DNA of 64,000 bases from an uncultured Bacilli bacterium (lineage in GTDB: Bacteria; Bacillota_I; Bacilli_A; RF39; UBA660): contig CAKPOS010000008.1 of the NCBI GenBank assembly GCA_934176955.1, positions 17,062-81,061 on the forward strand, written 5' to 3'. Both the position numbers and the translations under genes were made by a program. Below the pieces are notes generated by a model. That model was not told the origin of the DNA, ran no database searches, and worked only from the letters and a program-made list of their open reading frames with translations. Shown here piece after piece: positions 44,010 to 53,050 of this stretch. Numbering within the stretch: the first letter of the stretch is position 1; each line of letters starts with the position of its first letter.

Positions 44010-45287
44010 TTAAATATCAATATAGGTGTTTGTTTTATAAATTTTATCTTTTATTTTTATATAAATAGAATACTTTCCTGATAATCCATATTGATTAATA
44101 ATTGTTGTTTTTTCTTTGATATCATATACTCTTTTGTCTAAAAATTTATCTAATATGATATAAGCTTCATCATTTTCTTTAAAATCTCCTGTTAAGATAA
44201 TGGTTTCTTTTGTTTTTCTTATGTTAATGTGATAACTTTTATAGTGGTTATCTATTTTTTTATAATTTACGAGTAATATTTCTTTCTTTGATAGAGGAGT
44301 TTCACTATTATTTTGAAATGTTACTCCATTAATTAATTTATAATTAGTGTTATCTTTATAGTAACTCACGCTAATATTCTTTGGAATTATTTGACTAGTT
44401 TTGTTTGTAATTTCTTCTGTTTTATTTTTTAAATTTAGTATTGATTCTTGTTTATTATTAGATAAAGTGATATTTTCTTCTTTTAATTCTATTATTTTAT
44501 TGTATTGATTTTTTAGAGAATATTTTTCGACAATTTGACCTGTTTGCCAATCTAATTTTATTAAGTTATTCGATAACAAGTAAAGATTATTTTTTATTTC
44601 TAGTACATCATATACTTTATTTTCTAAATTTATTTGTTTATAAATTTTTCCTGATAAATCAATTTCTATCAGGGAATATCTTTGATTATTATTAATTTCT
44701 AATAATAGATTTCCATTTTTTAATAGATATGGATAAATTTCTACTTTATGTGAATAATACCAAATAATATTATAATGATTATCTATTCCATAAATTTTAT
44801 TATCCTCCATAATTAAAGTTAATTGATTTGGTTTTAACTCTGTATTTTCAAATGAATTACGCTTTTCTACTTTTTCTGTTTTAATAGAATATATCTTTTT
44901 TTCTTTGTCAGTAATTAATTCTATTTTATTTTCTGTATCTTCTGTTAATCCATAAATGGGAAGAATATGTTTGGTATCTTCTTTAAAAGTATTTTCTACA
45001 AATGATATGTTATCTTGCTTATATATTCTTATGGTTACTTTTGTTTGATATGAAGTTTCAAAAAGAATCACAGCGGATAATGGCGAATCACCATATGGAT
45101 TTTTGATAATGTTTGGATTTTCTAAGGTGTATCCATAGGGTGTTAAATATTTTTCTTGATTTTCTTGATTATCAATTTTTTCTTCTATTTCATCTATTTT
45201 TTCATTAGCACTTACTATTTTATATCCTAACATTGTACATGACATTATAATCATGAGAAATGAAGAAATGATTAAAATTTTTTTCAC
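44010..45287 (-). CDS. Membrane-anchored protein with aryl-sulfate-sulfotransferase-like N-domain and propeller
   Basis: A 425-residue protein with an N-terminal signal anchor (KKILIISSFLMIIMSCTMLG). It is followed by a domain like the ASST N-terminal domain (NPYGDSPLSAVILFETSYQT, then ILPIYGLTEDTENKIEL). Next comes a beta-propeller-like region with repeated strands (IYGIDNHYNIIWYYSHKVEI, YSLIEIDLSGKIYKQINLE). The catalytic His of the family is not obvious, so activity is uncertain. The start is a GTG at 45287 behind AGAGGAAG; a longer frame to 45332 lacks a ribosome binding site. It is likely extracellular and upstream of galU. Confidence 0.65.
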   Translation of the reverse strand: MKKILIISSFLMIIMSCTMLGYKIVSANEKIDEIEEKIDNQENQEKYLTPYGYTLENPNIIKNPYGDSPLSAVILFETSYQTKVTIRIYKQDNISFVENTFKEDTKHILPIYGLTEDTENKIELITDKEKKIYSIKTEKVEKRNSFENTELKPNQLTLIMEDNKIYGIDNHYNIIWYYSHKVEIYPYLLKNGNLLLEINNNQRYSLIEIDLSGKIYKQINLENKVYDVLEIKNNLYLLSNNLIKLDWQTGQIVEKYSLKNQYNKIIELKEENITLSNNKQESILNLKNKTEEITNKTSQIIPKNISVSYYKDNTNYKLINGVTFQNNSETPLSKKEILLVNYKKIDNHYKSYHINIRKTKETIILTGDFKENDEAYIILDKFLDKRVYDIKEKTTIINQYGLSGKYSIYIKIKDKIYKTNTYIDI

Positions 45288-45404
45288 TATTTCACTACTT
45301 CCTCTATAATGATTGTAAGTGTATTGTACCATAAATTTATCTTTTTGTATAGAATTGTAATTTTTGCTTCATAATAAGATTAGAATATTCGCAGATATTC
45401 ACAT

Positions 45405-45436
45405 AGCAATTCATTTCAATTGGATTGCTTTTTTTT
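45405..45436 (+). terminator. Orphan plus-strand terminator-like hairpin
   Basis: AGCAAT (45405-45410) pairs with ATTGCT (45424-45429), followed by eight T. No plus-strand gene precedes it, and the arm and T tract contain the -35 box of the HIT gene. Confidence 0.4.
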
Positions 45437-45453
45437 GTGTTCTATATTATAAT
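45425..45453 (+). promoter_or_regulatory. Sigma-A promoter for the HIT gene
   Basis: TTGCTT (45425-45430) and TATAAT (45448-45453) are 17 bases apart. Confidence 0.6.
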
Positions 45454-45478
45454 TTTAAATAGTTTAAGGAGGATAGAT

Positions 45479-45847
45479 GTGGATATTTTTTGTAAAATAG
45501 TTTCTGGTGAAATTCCAACTAAAAAGATATTTGAAGATGATACTGTTATGGTAATTATGGATGTTAATCCAGTTAGTGATGGGCATTGTTTAGTGATTCC
45601 TAAGATTCATTATCGAGACTTATATGATATTGATACACAAACTTTGAACCATATTTTAGGTGTTGCTCATGATTGGAGTAAAATACTTATGGAGAAATTT
45701 GATTGTGATGGAGTTACTTTAGTGCAGAATAACGGTTCTGTTCAGGAAGTAAAACATTTTCATTTACATGTTATTCCTAAATATGAAGGGAAGGATAAAG
45801 TTACTTTATCTGTAGATGATGTTTTCCACAAAATTGTGGAAAAATAA
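45479..45847 (+). CDS. HIT-family nucleotide hydrolase (HinT-like)
   Basis: A 122-residue histidine-triad protein. The GTG start at 45479 gives MDIFCKIVSGEIPTKKIFED, the usual N-terminus, with AAGGAGG six bases upstream. The triad HFHLHVIP near residue 98 and the GHCLVIPKIHYRDLYDID strand are intact. The family hydrolyses purine nucleoside phosphoramidates or dinucleotides. A longer upstream frame would run through the promoter and is rejected. It ends in a terminator shared with the converging type VII gene. Confidence 0.93.
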   Translation: MDIFCKIVSGEIPTKKIFEDDTVMVIMDVNPVSDGHCLVIPKIHYRDLYDIDTQTLNHILGVAHDWSKILMEKFDCDGVTLVQNNGSVQEVKHFHLHVIPKYEGKDKVTLSVDDVFHKIVEK

Positions 45848-45892
45848 AAAAGAAGAAAATCACTTTTTTAAGAAGATACTCTTCTTTTTTTC
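45846..45892. terminator. Convergent terminator between HIT and the T7SS minus-strand genes
   Basis: AAAAAAGAAGA (from about 45847) can pair with TCTTCTTTTTTT (to 45891), and a shorter AGAAG-ATACT-CTTCT hairpin lies inside. Both are followed by T. Confidence 0.6.
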
Positions 45893-45906
45893 ATCTTTAA
45901 AATAAT

Positions 45907-46197
45907 TTATTTTTCCCAAATTTTTACTTTAGTATCCGGATTGGCATATACAGTAATTCCTGCTACGATATCAGTAATACTTTGAATACTTTTTTTATCT
46001 ATTTCCATATCTGCTATTCTAGCAATTTTATCTGCACTCTGATGACCACCATATGTATTTGCCGCAACTTTCACTCCTTCTATTACCTCTTGAACAGATG
46101 CTAGAGTAGATATAAATTCTGCTACATCTTCTTCTAAATTTTTACTTGCTGTTATAATTTTTTGTTTTTCTTCTTCTACTTGTTCTGTTGTTATCAT
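45907..46197 (-). CDS. Small WXG100-like partner protein in the T7SS locus
   Basis: A 96-residue helical protein starting MITTEQVEEEKQKIITASKN. It has two predicted helices separated by AANTYGGHQSA, then SITDIVAGITVYANPDTKV. The size and helical hairpin resemble WXG100/LXG-associated chaperones, but no W-x-G is present. AGGAGG lies six bases before the ATG at 46197, just after the stop of the CHAP gene. Cotranscription with that gene suggests it is its partner or a co-substrate. Confidence 0.5.
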   Translation of the reverse strand: MITTEQVEEEKQKIITASKNLEEDVAEFISTLASVQEVIEGVKVAANTYGGHQSADKIARIADMEIDKKSIQSITDIVAGITVYANPDTKVKIWEK

Positions 46198-46207
46198 GAG
46201 AAACCTC

Positions 46208-47347
46208 CTATTCGTTACTACCACTTTGTATATTTACTTTTTTATTAATGTATTCTTGTGTTAATTGTATATTTTGATCATTCGAACTATCATTTAATTG
46301 AATTGGTGGAGTATAATATCCTCCACTTGTTATGTATGAATTTTTATCTCTGACTCTTGTGTTAACGTATCCTGATATTCCTTCATCTGATGAAGTATTT
46401 GCCTCTATTGTATAAATATAATTTTTATCACTATCTAACACTATACCAGTATGATCTCCTCCTTTAAAAAAGATATCTCCTCTTTTAGGCTGATAATTCG
46501 TATCTTGCGCAGAATGCCATTCTCCTTGACCTTGAGATGCTTTTTGTTGAGCATCTGAAGCACCAGCACTAACCCCAATATAAGGATTTAGTACTTGAGA
46601 TGCACCAGAAGATACCAAAGTATATGTAACTCCTGCTGCACAAAAAGCATCATTATAATTCATGTAACCATATTTTTGATTATACCAATATCCATATTTT
46701 GTATTTCTATTATCTGTTGTCATTCTGTGATTTCCCATTTCATCTAATAAAAAGTCTACATAATCTCCATTTCCATTTTTGGTACGATATTTTTGATATA
46801 ATAAGTCTTCTTTTCTTACTTTATTTGAATAAAGTGCCGTTTCTTTATATTCTTTCCATATATCATTATCTTTTATGGTAGTGAATAAATCATTTAAATT
46901 TTTATACTCTGAATAGCTGTTTCTATTATATCCACGACCAACTAATATTTGTTTTTCAATCAAACTAATATAGTTATCTAATATTTCTGATAATTTTATT
47001 AAATCTTCTCCTGATACATTTAAAGAATCTACTTCATTAAGAGTATTATTAATGATAGAACTAACATCCTCTAATCCAGTTTTTGTTACTTTTATTGTCC
47101 ATATATTTTTATAACATGTTTGTAAGATACTAGATGTATTTTTAGTGCCAAGACCGATTTCTCTTGTAGTGGGAATTAGATACATACCTGATGAATCTTT
47201 CCCATTATAGCTTTCCAATGTTGTTATTGCCTCATTTATAATATTCAAATCATTTTGCATATTAAATAATATTTCTTTTAAATTGTTAGAAATATCATTT
47301 AACTCATTCCCATAGTTTTTTATTTGTCCTGTATTTACTGAACCCAT
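46208..47347 (-). CDS. T7SS-linked CHAP-domain hydrolase with N-terminal helical domain
   Basis: A 379-residue protein without a Sec signal. Residues 1-160 are helical, as in type VII substrates (NYGNELNDISNNLKEILFNM). Residues 225-350 form a CHAP/NlpC-P60-like cysteine hydrolase: Cys236 in NDAFCAAGVTYTL, then PKRGDIFFKGGDHTGIVLD with His299, and Glu315 in YTIEANTS. Such domains cut peptidoglycan peptides or cross-bridges. The ATG at 47347 has GGAGG six bases upstream. The gene is divergent from essC. It may be an exported cell-wall hydrolase that helps the machine cross the wall, or an effector. Confidence 0.75.
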   Translation of the reverse strand: MGSVNTGQIKNYGNELNDISNNLKEILFNMQNDLNIINEAITTLESYNGKDSSGMYLIPTTREIGLGTKNTSSILQTCYKNIWTIKVTKTGLEDVSSIINNTLNEVDSLNVSGEDLIKLSEILDNYISLIEKQILVGRGYNRNSYSEYKNLNDLFTTIKDNDIWKEYKETALYSNKVRKEDLLYQKYRTKNGNGDYVDFLLDEMGNHRMTTDNRNTKYGYWYNQKYGYMNYNDAFCAAGVTYTLVSSGASQVLNPYIGVSAGASDAQQKASQGQGEWHSAQDTNYQPKRGDIFFKGGDHTGIVLDSDKNYIYTIEANTSSDEGISGYVNTRVRDKNSYITSGGYYTPPIQLNDSSNDQNIQLTQEYINKKVNIQSGSNE

Positions 47348-47417
47348 TTTGAACCTCCATATATATTTTTTGATATCTTTCATTGTAAATATAACAAATA
47401 TTGAAAAAAAAAGAAAG

Positions 47418-47438
47418 ATGTAAAGATTTTATTTACAT
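47418..47438. promoter_or_regulatory. Inverted repeat between the divergent T7SS genes
   Basis: ATGTAAA (47418-47424) and TTTACAT (47432-47438) form a perfect inverted repeat with a 7-base centre, placed just before the essC -35 box and upstream of the divergent CHAP gene. It has the form of a dimeric regulator site. Confidence 0.4.
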
Positions 47439-47443
47439 TTTGA

Positions 47444-47472
47444 TTGTAAAATAGAAAAAATTACTATATAAT
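47444..47472 (+). promoter_or_regulatory. Putative sigma-A promoter for essC
   Basis: TTGTAA (47444-47449) and TATAAT (47467-47472) are 17 bases apart. Confidence 0.5.
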
Positions 47473-47497
47473 TATTTTTAGAATAGGAGTGGTATTC

Positions 47498-50400
47498 ATG
47501 ATTATTTATGTTATTCATCATCAACAATTATTTAGCATGACTTTACCTCTAAAAATTAGTGGTAGTTACACTCTAACAGATATTGATAATAACAACAAGG
47601 AAAGAAATCTCATTAATATCAGTGAACAAAATGGTAAATGGGTGGCTTTTAGTAATAAACATGTTAAAATTTGGCATGATAAAAAAGCTATTGATTCTAT
47701 TGTATTGGAAAATTATCAATATTTGCTTCTTCAAGTAAAGGGAGAAGAAGAATTTCTTGTTATGTATTCTTGTCCTGTTAATGATAATTCGTTTATAGGG
47801 ATGAAAATTCCTAAAAATATGGAATTTATTGTTGGTAGTGGAAGAGATAATGCAATTAGTTGTAATAACCCTTTAATTGGACATAAGCATGCTAAAATTA
47901 CTTATCAAGATGGATTTTGGAGTATAGAAGATTTAAATACTCAATATGGTACTTTTGTGAACAATCAATTAATCCAAGGAAAAGTTTCTTTATTTCATGG
48001 AGATGTTATTTTTATCTTAGGACTTAAGTTGATAGTATTATCCAATATTATTTATTTTAATAATCCCTTAGGAAGTGTTCTATATAACAAAAGTTTATTT
48101 AGTGAATTGCCAATTAGAGAAAAAATGTCACTTGTTAGTGCTAGTGATGAGGATAATGAAATTAATTTATATGATGACAAGGACTTTTTTGTTCGTTCCC
48201 CTAGGTTTATGGAAACAATCGAGGATAAACCTTTTAAAATTGATCCACATCCTAGTAATCAAGAACCTGAGAATGCACCTTTTCTTTTAACGGTTGGTCC
48301 AATGATGACTATGGGGGCTTCTTCTGTTGCTATGCTTATGTCTGCTATGTATTCTTTTCAGAACAATCAAAATGTAATGAGTGTTATGCCAACGATGGTA
48401 ATGTCTGTTTCTATGTTGGCTGGTACTTTGTTATGGCCTAGCTTAAATCGATCATATACTAGGAAACAAACAAAAAAGAAATTAAAGAAGATTGAGGATA
48501 GGTATGGAGCCTATTTAATAAAAAAAGAGACAGAATTATCGGAAATTTCTACTATTCAAAGACAAATTTTACTTTCTAATAATATTAGTCCTACAGAATG
48601 TTATCGTCTTATTATAGGCAAAAGTAGAAGTTTATGGATGAGAGAATTGCATCAAAATGATTTTTTAACACTTAGATTAGGAATTGGAAGAGTTCCCTTA
48701 AAAATCAAATTTAGTTATCCAGAAGAAAAATTTCAACTAGATGAAGATAAATTAGATGAACGTATGCGTAGTATTTTAGAAAAATATAAATATATTGAAG
48801 GAGTTCCTGTCACAGAATCATTTATTGAAAAAAATATTACAGCAATTACAGGAAAATATCCTCTAATAAAAAATTATGTAGATCTTTTAATTTTGCAAAT
48901 GGTTACTTTTCATAGTTATTATGATTTAAAAATTGTTTTATTTACAGATTCTACTAAAGAAAATGGCTGGGAATATTTAAAGCAAATGCCACATTTATTT
49001 CGAAATGATAAATTAATGAGATACTTTATTACTGATTTTGATGAAGGTAAAGAAGTTACTCAATATTTGCTTAGTGTTATTAATGCTAGAGAAGATGCTT
49101 TTAATAAAAAACGTGATACCAATCAAAGGGATAAATATCATAGTTTTAATACTTATTACATGATTATTACTGATAACTATGAGAATATAAAAGATTATCC
49201 TTTTATTGATAAAGTATTAAATCAACAGGGAAATTTAGGATTTAGTTTAATGATTATGCATCCCACTTTAGCTAATTTGCCAACACAATGTAAAGCTTTT
49301 ATTGGAATAAATAGTTTAGATAGTGGAGGTATTTTTGAAAATGAATTATCTAAAGATACACAAAAATCATTTAAGATTGAAGGGGTTAATCAATTAAATT
49401 TAAATGCATGTAGTTTAATTCTTAATAATATTCCTATTGAGAATAAAAATGAAAGTTATTCGTTACCAAAAAGTTATGGTTTCTTAGAAATGTTTGATGC
49501 TGGTAATGTGGAACAATTGAATTCATTGGAAAAATGGAAATTTAATGATCCTATTAATAGTCTAGCAACTCCAATTGGGCTTTCGATAAACGGAAATTTA
49601 TTTAAGTTAGATTTGCACGAGAAAGAAGCTGGTCCACACGGTTTAATTGCTGGAATGACTGGTTCTGGAAAGTCCGAATTTATTATTACTTATATTCTTT
49701 CTATGGCTGTTAATTATCATCCAGATGAAGTACAATTTGTTCTTATTGACTATAAAGGTGGAGGATTAGTTGGTGCTTTTGAAAATACTGAAACTGGAAT
49801 TAGGTTACCTCATTTAGCTGGAACGATTACTAATTTGGATACCGCCGATATTAATAGAGCTTTAGCATCTATTGAGAGTGAATTAAAAAGAAGACAAACT
49901 TTATTTAATATAGCTAGAGAAAAATTAAATGAAGGTACAATTGATATTTATAAATATCAGAAATATTATCGTGAAGGTTTAATAGATACTCCTTTATCTC
50001 ATTTATTTATCATATCAGATGAGTTTGCTGAATTAAAAAGCCAACAACCTGATTTTATGGATCAGTTAATTTCTACAGCTCGTATTGGACGTAGTTTAGG
50101 AGTACATTTAATATTAGCTACACAGAAACCAAGTGGAGTAGTTAATGACCAAATATGGTCTAACTCTAGATTTAAAGTATGTTTAAAGGTACAGGATGCT
50201 AGTGACTCTAACGAAGTAATTAAAAGACCTGATGCTGCTTCTTTAAAAGATGTAGGTAGATTTTACTTACAAGTTGGTTATGATGAATTCTTTGCTATGG
50301 GACAAGCTGCTTATGCTGGGACACCATATATTCCACAAGATAAAGTTTATCATGAAATTGATGATAAAATTGCTTTTATTAATCATATTGGAAAAAGTAT

Positions 50401-52039
50401 TAAAACGATTGATACTCCTAAAAATGAGGCTAAGCCTGCACAAGGAGAGCAATTATCTAGTATCGTTAAATATCTGAATAATCTTGCCATTAAAGAAAAT
50501 ATAAAAGTAAGACAGTTATGGTTAGAGAAATTACCAAAAGAATTATTTGTAGATAACATTAAACAAAAATATAGTTTTAAAAAAGAAAATTATATTTTAA
50601 ATGCAGTAATTGGTGTTTATGATAATCCTAAATTACAAGAACAAGGACTATTATCACTAGATCTTACTCATAGAGGAAATACTGTAATTTACAGTATGAA
50701 TGAGAAAAATACTATTGTAAATACTATTATTTATTCTCTTATTACTACTTATCATACTAATGAATTAAATTTATACGCTTTAGACTTTGATAGTCAAACT
50801 TTAAAAATGTATAAAAATGCTCCTCAGGTTGGAGATGTTATTTTTAGTAATGAATCTGAAAAAGTTAGTAATTTATTTAAATTTATTGCTAATGAAATAG
50901 AAGTAAGAAAAAATTTATTTCAAAATTATAATGGTAATTATGAATTTTATTGTAAAAATTCTGGTAATCATTTACCTGGAATTGTTCTTATTATATATGG
51001 ATATGAAAATTTTAAAGAAAATTTTGAAGATCAAGATTCTCTTCTTATAAAACTTACTAGAGATTGTGCTAAATATGGTATATATGTTATTTTAACTGCT
51101 GTTAGTGATAGAAGTTTAAGATTAAATATGAGAAGTAATTTTTCTCAAATTATTCCATTAAAATTAAGTGCTCAGATAGATTATAATATGTTACTAGGAA
51201 AGAAAGCACCTACTATTGCTGATATTGAAGGAAGAGGAATTGTTTTAGTAAATGAAGAACCTTATGAATTTCAAACTGCTATGATTACAACAGAAGATAG
51301 GCAAAATGAATATGTAAAAGAAGTAATTAATGTGTTAAATCAACAAATTAATGAAAGAGCACCTGAAATTAAAATATTACCTGAGGTTGTTACTTGGAAT
51401 GATATTGTAGTAGAACCTATTCAAATTAATAAGATTCCTATTGGATTGAATGTTAATGATTTGAGTATAGCTTATTATAATATGACTAAAGGATTAATTA
51501 ATTTAATTAATTCTAATGATATTAATATGCTATCTAAATTTACTGGTACCTTAATAAAAAAATTAACTAGTTTATCTAATATTACTGTTATGGTATGTGA
51601 TGAGAAGAATCTTTATAATGGAATACCGTCTAATAATTTTGAAGAAGTAAATAATACTATATTTATGGCTAATAGAAATAATCCTCTTATTGTATTTGTT
51701 ACTGGAGTTGAAAATTGGATAAATACTATTCCTGATAATATTAAAAGTGATTTTGTTGGATATTTATCTAAAGTTCAAGAATTAAAGAATTGTTATTTTG
51801 TATTTGTAGATAGAGTAGAGGATATTAAATCGTTTAATTATGAGAAATGGTTTAAACAATTTACTATGAATGATCATAATATTTATATTGGTAGAGGTCT
51901 TAATAATAGTACAATTCATAGTGTTGTTACTCCATTTAGAGAAATTAGTGCCTTTATTCCTGATAATTTTGGATATAATATTGATAATGGTATTGCTACT
52001 AGAATTAAAATAGTAGAAGGAGATAGTATAGATGAATAA
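47498..52039 (+). CDS. essC: Type VIIb secretion system ATPase EssC
   Basis: A 1513-residue FtsK/SpoIIIE-type motor of the type VIIb secretion system. The N-terminus has an FHA region (VGSGRDNAISCNNPLIGHKH near residue 115). Two membrane segments lie at about 265-310 (MMTMGASSVAMLMSAMYSF and further on). The first ATPase has Walker A GMTGSGKSEF near residue 720 and a Walker B-like HLFIISDEFAEL near 835. ATPase domains 2 (about 1010-1270) and 3 (about 1290-1513) lack a Walker A Lys-Ser/Thr at the expected place. The ATG at 47498 follows TAGGAG. It overlaps the YukD-like gene by 8 bases. Confidence 0.95.
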   Translation: MIIYVIHHQQLFSMTLPLKISGSYTLTDIDNNNKERNLINISEQNGKWVAFSNKHVKIWHDKKAIDSIVLENYQYLLLQVKGEEEFLVMYSCPVNDNSFIGMKIPKNMEFIVGSGRDNAISCNNPLIGHKHAKITYQDGFWSIEDLNTQYGTFVNNQLIQGKVSLFHGDVIFILGLKLIVLSNIIYFNNPLGSVLYNKSLFSELPIREKMSLVSASDEDNEINLYDDKDFFVRSPRFMETIEDKPFKIDPHPSNQEPENAPFLLTVGPMMTMGASSVAMLMSAMYSFQNNQNVMSVMPTMVMSVSMLAGTLLWPSLNRSYTRKQTKKKLKKIEDRYGAYLIKKETELSEISTIQRQILLSNNISPTECYRLIIGKSRSLWMRELHQNDFLTLRLGIGRVPLKIKFSYPEEKFQLDEDKLDERMRSILEKYKYIEGVPVTESFIEKNITAITGKYPLIKNYVDLLILQMVTFHSYYDLKIVLFTDSTKENGWEYLKQMPHLFRNDKLMRYFITDFDEGKEVTQYLLSVINAREDAFNKKRDTNQRDKYHSFNTYYMIITDNYENIKDYPFIDKVLNQQGNLGFSLMIMHPTLANLPTQCKAFIGINSLDSGGIFENELSKDTQKSFKIEGVNQLNLNACSLILNNIPIENKNESYSLPKSYGFLEMFDAGNVEQLNSLEKWKFNDPINSLATPIGLSINGNLFKLDLHEKEAGPHGLIAGMTGSGKSEFIITYILSMAVNYHPDEVQFVLIDYKGGGLVGAFENTETGIRLPHLAGTITNLDTADINRALASIESELKRRQTLFNIAREKLNEGTIDIYKYQKYYREGLIDTPLSHLFIISDEFAELKSQQPDFMDQLISTARIGRSLGVHLILATQKPSGVVNDQIWSNSRFKVCLKVQDASDSNEVIKRPDAASLKDVGRFYLQVGYDEFFAMGQAAYAGTPYIPQDKVYHEIDDKIAFINHIGKSIKTIDTPKNEAKPAQGEQLSSIVKYLNNLAIKENIKVRQLWLEKLPKELFVDNIKQKYSFKKENYILNAVIGVYDNPKLQEQGLLSLDLTHRGNTVIYSMNEKNTIVNTIIYSLITTYHTNELNLYALDFDSQTLKMYKNAPQVGDVIFSNESEKVSNLFKFIANEIEVRKNLFQNYNGNYEFYCKNSGNHLPGIVLIIYGYENFKENFEDQDSLLIKLTRDCAKYGIYVILTAVSDRSLRLNMRSNFSQIIPLKLSAQIDYNMLLGKKAPTIADIEGRGIVLVNEEPYEFQTAMITTEDRQNEYVKEVINVLNQQINERAPEIKILPEVVTWNDIVVEPIQINKIPIGLNVNDLSIAYYNMTKGLINLINSNDINMLSKFTGTLIKKLTSLSNITVMVCDEKNLYNGIPSNNFEEVNNTIFMANRNNPLIVFVTGVENWINTIPDNIKSDFVGYLSKVQELKNCYFVFVDRVEDIKSFNYEKWFKQFTMNDHNIYIGRGLNNSTIHSVVTPFREISAFIPDNFGYNIDNGIATRIKIVEGDSIDE

Positions 52040-52286
52040 TAAAGTATTAGTGAATTTATATATTCCTTTTTTAGAAAAGAAATATGAAGTATTTTTACCT
52101 GCTAATAAAAAAATTGGAGAAATTATTTATTTAATTGGTAAAACTTTACCTGATATTACTGGTGGATATTATGAATATAAACAAGTAGAAAGACTATATA
52201 ATCGACTTAATGGTAAAGAGTATCAAATTAATGAAATTATTAAAAATACCAATATTAGAAATGGTACGGAATTAATTTTTATGTAA
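52032..52286 (+). CDS. esaB: YukD/EsaB-like ubiquitin-fold protein
   Basis: An 84-residue protein, overlapping the essC end by 8 bases. KVLVNLYIPFLEKKYEVFLP, then IGEIIYLIGKTLPDI and the end IRNGTELIFM follow the beta-grasp pattern of YukD/EsaB, a cytoplasmic component of type VIIb systems. Position next to essC supports this. It is the only core component beside EssC that I can recognise in the locus. Confidence 0.75.
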   Translation: MNNKVLVNLYIPFLEKKYEVFLPANKKIGEIIYLIGKTLPDITGGYYEYKQVERLYNRLNGKEYQINEIIKNTNIRNGTELIFM

Positions 52287-52297
52287 ATAATAGTGTA

Positions 52298-52313
52298 AAA
52301 GTTAGTTAACTTT
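52298..52313. promoter_or_regulatory. Inverted repeat next to the WXG operon promoter
   Basis: AAAGTTA and TAACTTT flank GT and directly precede the -35 box at 52315. It may be an operator. Confidence 0.3.
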
Positions 52314-52314
52314 A

Positions 52315-52343
52315 TTTACTTATATTATGTAGTATGCTATGAT
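52315..52343 (+). promoter_or_regulatory. Sigma-A promoter for the WXG100-like genes
   Basis: TTTACT (52315-52320) and TATGAT (52338-52343) are 17 bases apart, followed by a GAGAGGAGG ribosome binding site. Confidence 0.6.
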
Positions 52344-52373
52344 TTATTTGTAAATAGAGAGAGGAGGAACGAT

Positions 52374-52649
52374 ATGTATCAATTTAATTTAGATGCTATC
52401 CAAGGAGGAATTAATAATCATGAAGATGCTGTTAATTTTCTTCGTGGATTAGAAAATAACTTTAAAAGTTTCATGGATTTATTTGCTGAGGCTGATACTG
52501 CCGCTGGTAGCATATCTGGTACTGAAGCAATGGATGAATTTAGAACTAATCTAAAAAAAATAGTAGATTATCTTGATGGAGAAGCAACAGACAACTTAAG
52601 AACTGCACAAAAATTCACAGAAGAAGCTAATAATGCTCGTATATGTTAA
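52374..52649 (+). CDS. WXG100-like small secreted protein 1
   Basis: A 91-residue helical protein: FNLDAIQGGINNHEDAVNFL, then FKSFMDLFAEADTAAGSISG at the turn and FRTNLKKIVDYLDGEATDNL. The helix-turn-helix layout and size match the WXG100 superfamily, but the W-x-G turn is replaced. GAGGAGGAACG precedes the ATG. A strong promoter just upstream suggests high expression, as for EsxA-type substrates. Confidence 0.6.
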   Translation: MYQFNLDAIQGGINNHEDAVNFLRGLENNFKSFMDLFAEADTAAGSISGTEAMDEFRTNLKKIVDYLDGEATDNLRTAQKFTEEANNARIC

Positions 52650-52681
52650 TAAAATTAATATATAACAGAAAGGAAGATTTT

Positions 52682-52999
52682 ATGAATCAACAAAAAATTG
52701 ATATAGAAGAATTACAAAAAATTCATGATGAATTAAATAGAGATTTTGGTCCAAAATTAGATGAAGCCTTTGATTCAATAAGTGGAAATTATACTAACAT
52801 GGGTGAAACTGGTATGATTAATGCTAATATTACACAAAATCTTGATGATTTAAGTAGTTTAATTACTAAAGTAAAAGAGGCAAGAACTGCTGCATTACAA
52901 GAATTTAATACTAGATTTGATAATTATATCACTACTGAGAGAGAAAATGTAGCTAATATAACAAATGCTACTGGTAATTCTGCTGGTTTATCTATTTAG
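52682..52999 (+). CDS. WXG100-like small secreted protein 2
   Basis: A 105-residue helical protein starting MNQQKIDIEELQKIHDELNR, with DSISGNYTNMGETGM at the turn and LDDLSSLITKVKEARTAALQ in the second helix. The C-terminal end (TERENVANITNATGNSAGLS) is Asn/Thr-rich. GAAAGGAAGATTTT precedes the ATG at 52682; a longer frame from 52643 overlaps the previous gene and is less likely. A terminator follows at 53051. Confidence 0.55.
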   Translation: MNQQKIDIEELQKIHDELNRDFGPKLDEAFDSISGNYTNMGETGMINANITQNLDDLSSLITKVKEARTAALQEFNTRFDNYITTERENVANITNATGNSAGLSI

Positions 53000-53050
53000 C
53001 AAAAATTTAACAAATATACTTTATTAATGAAAAGTGTATTATTATAAATT

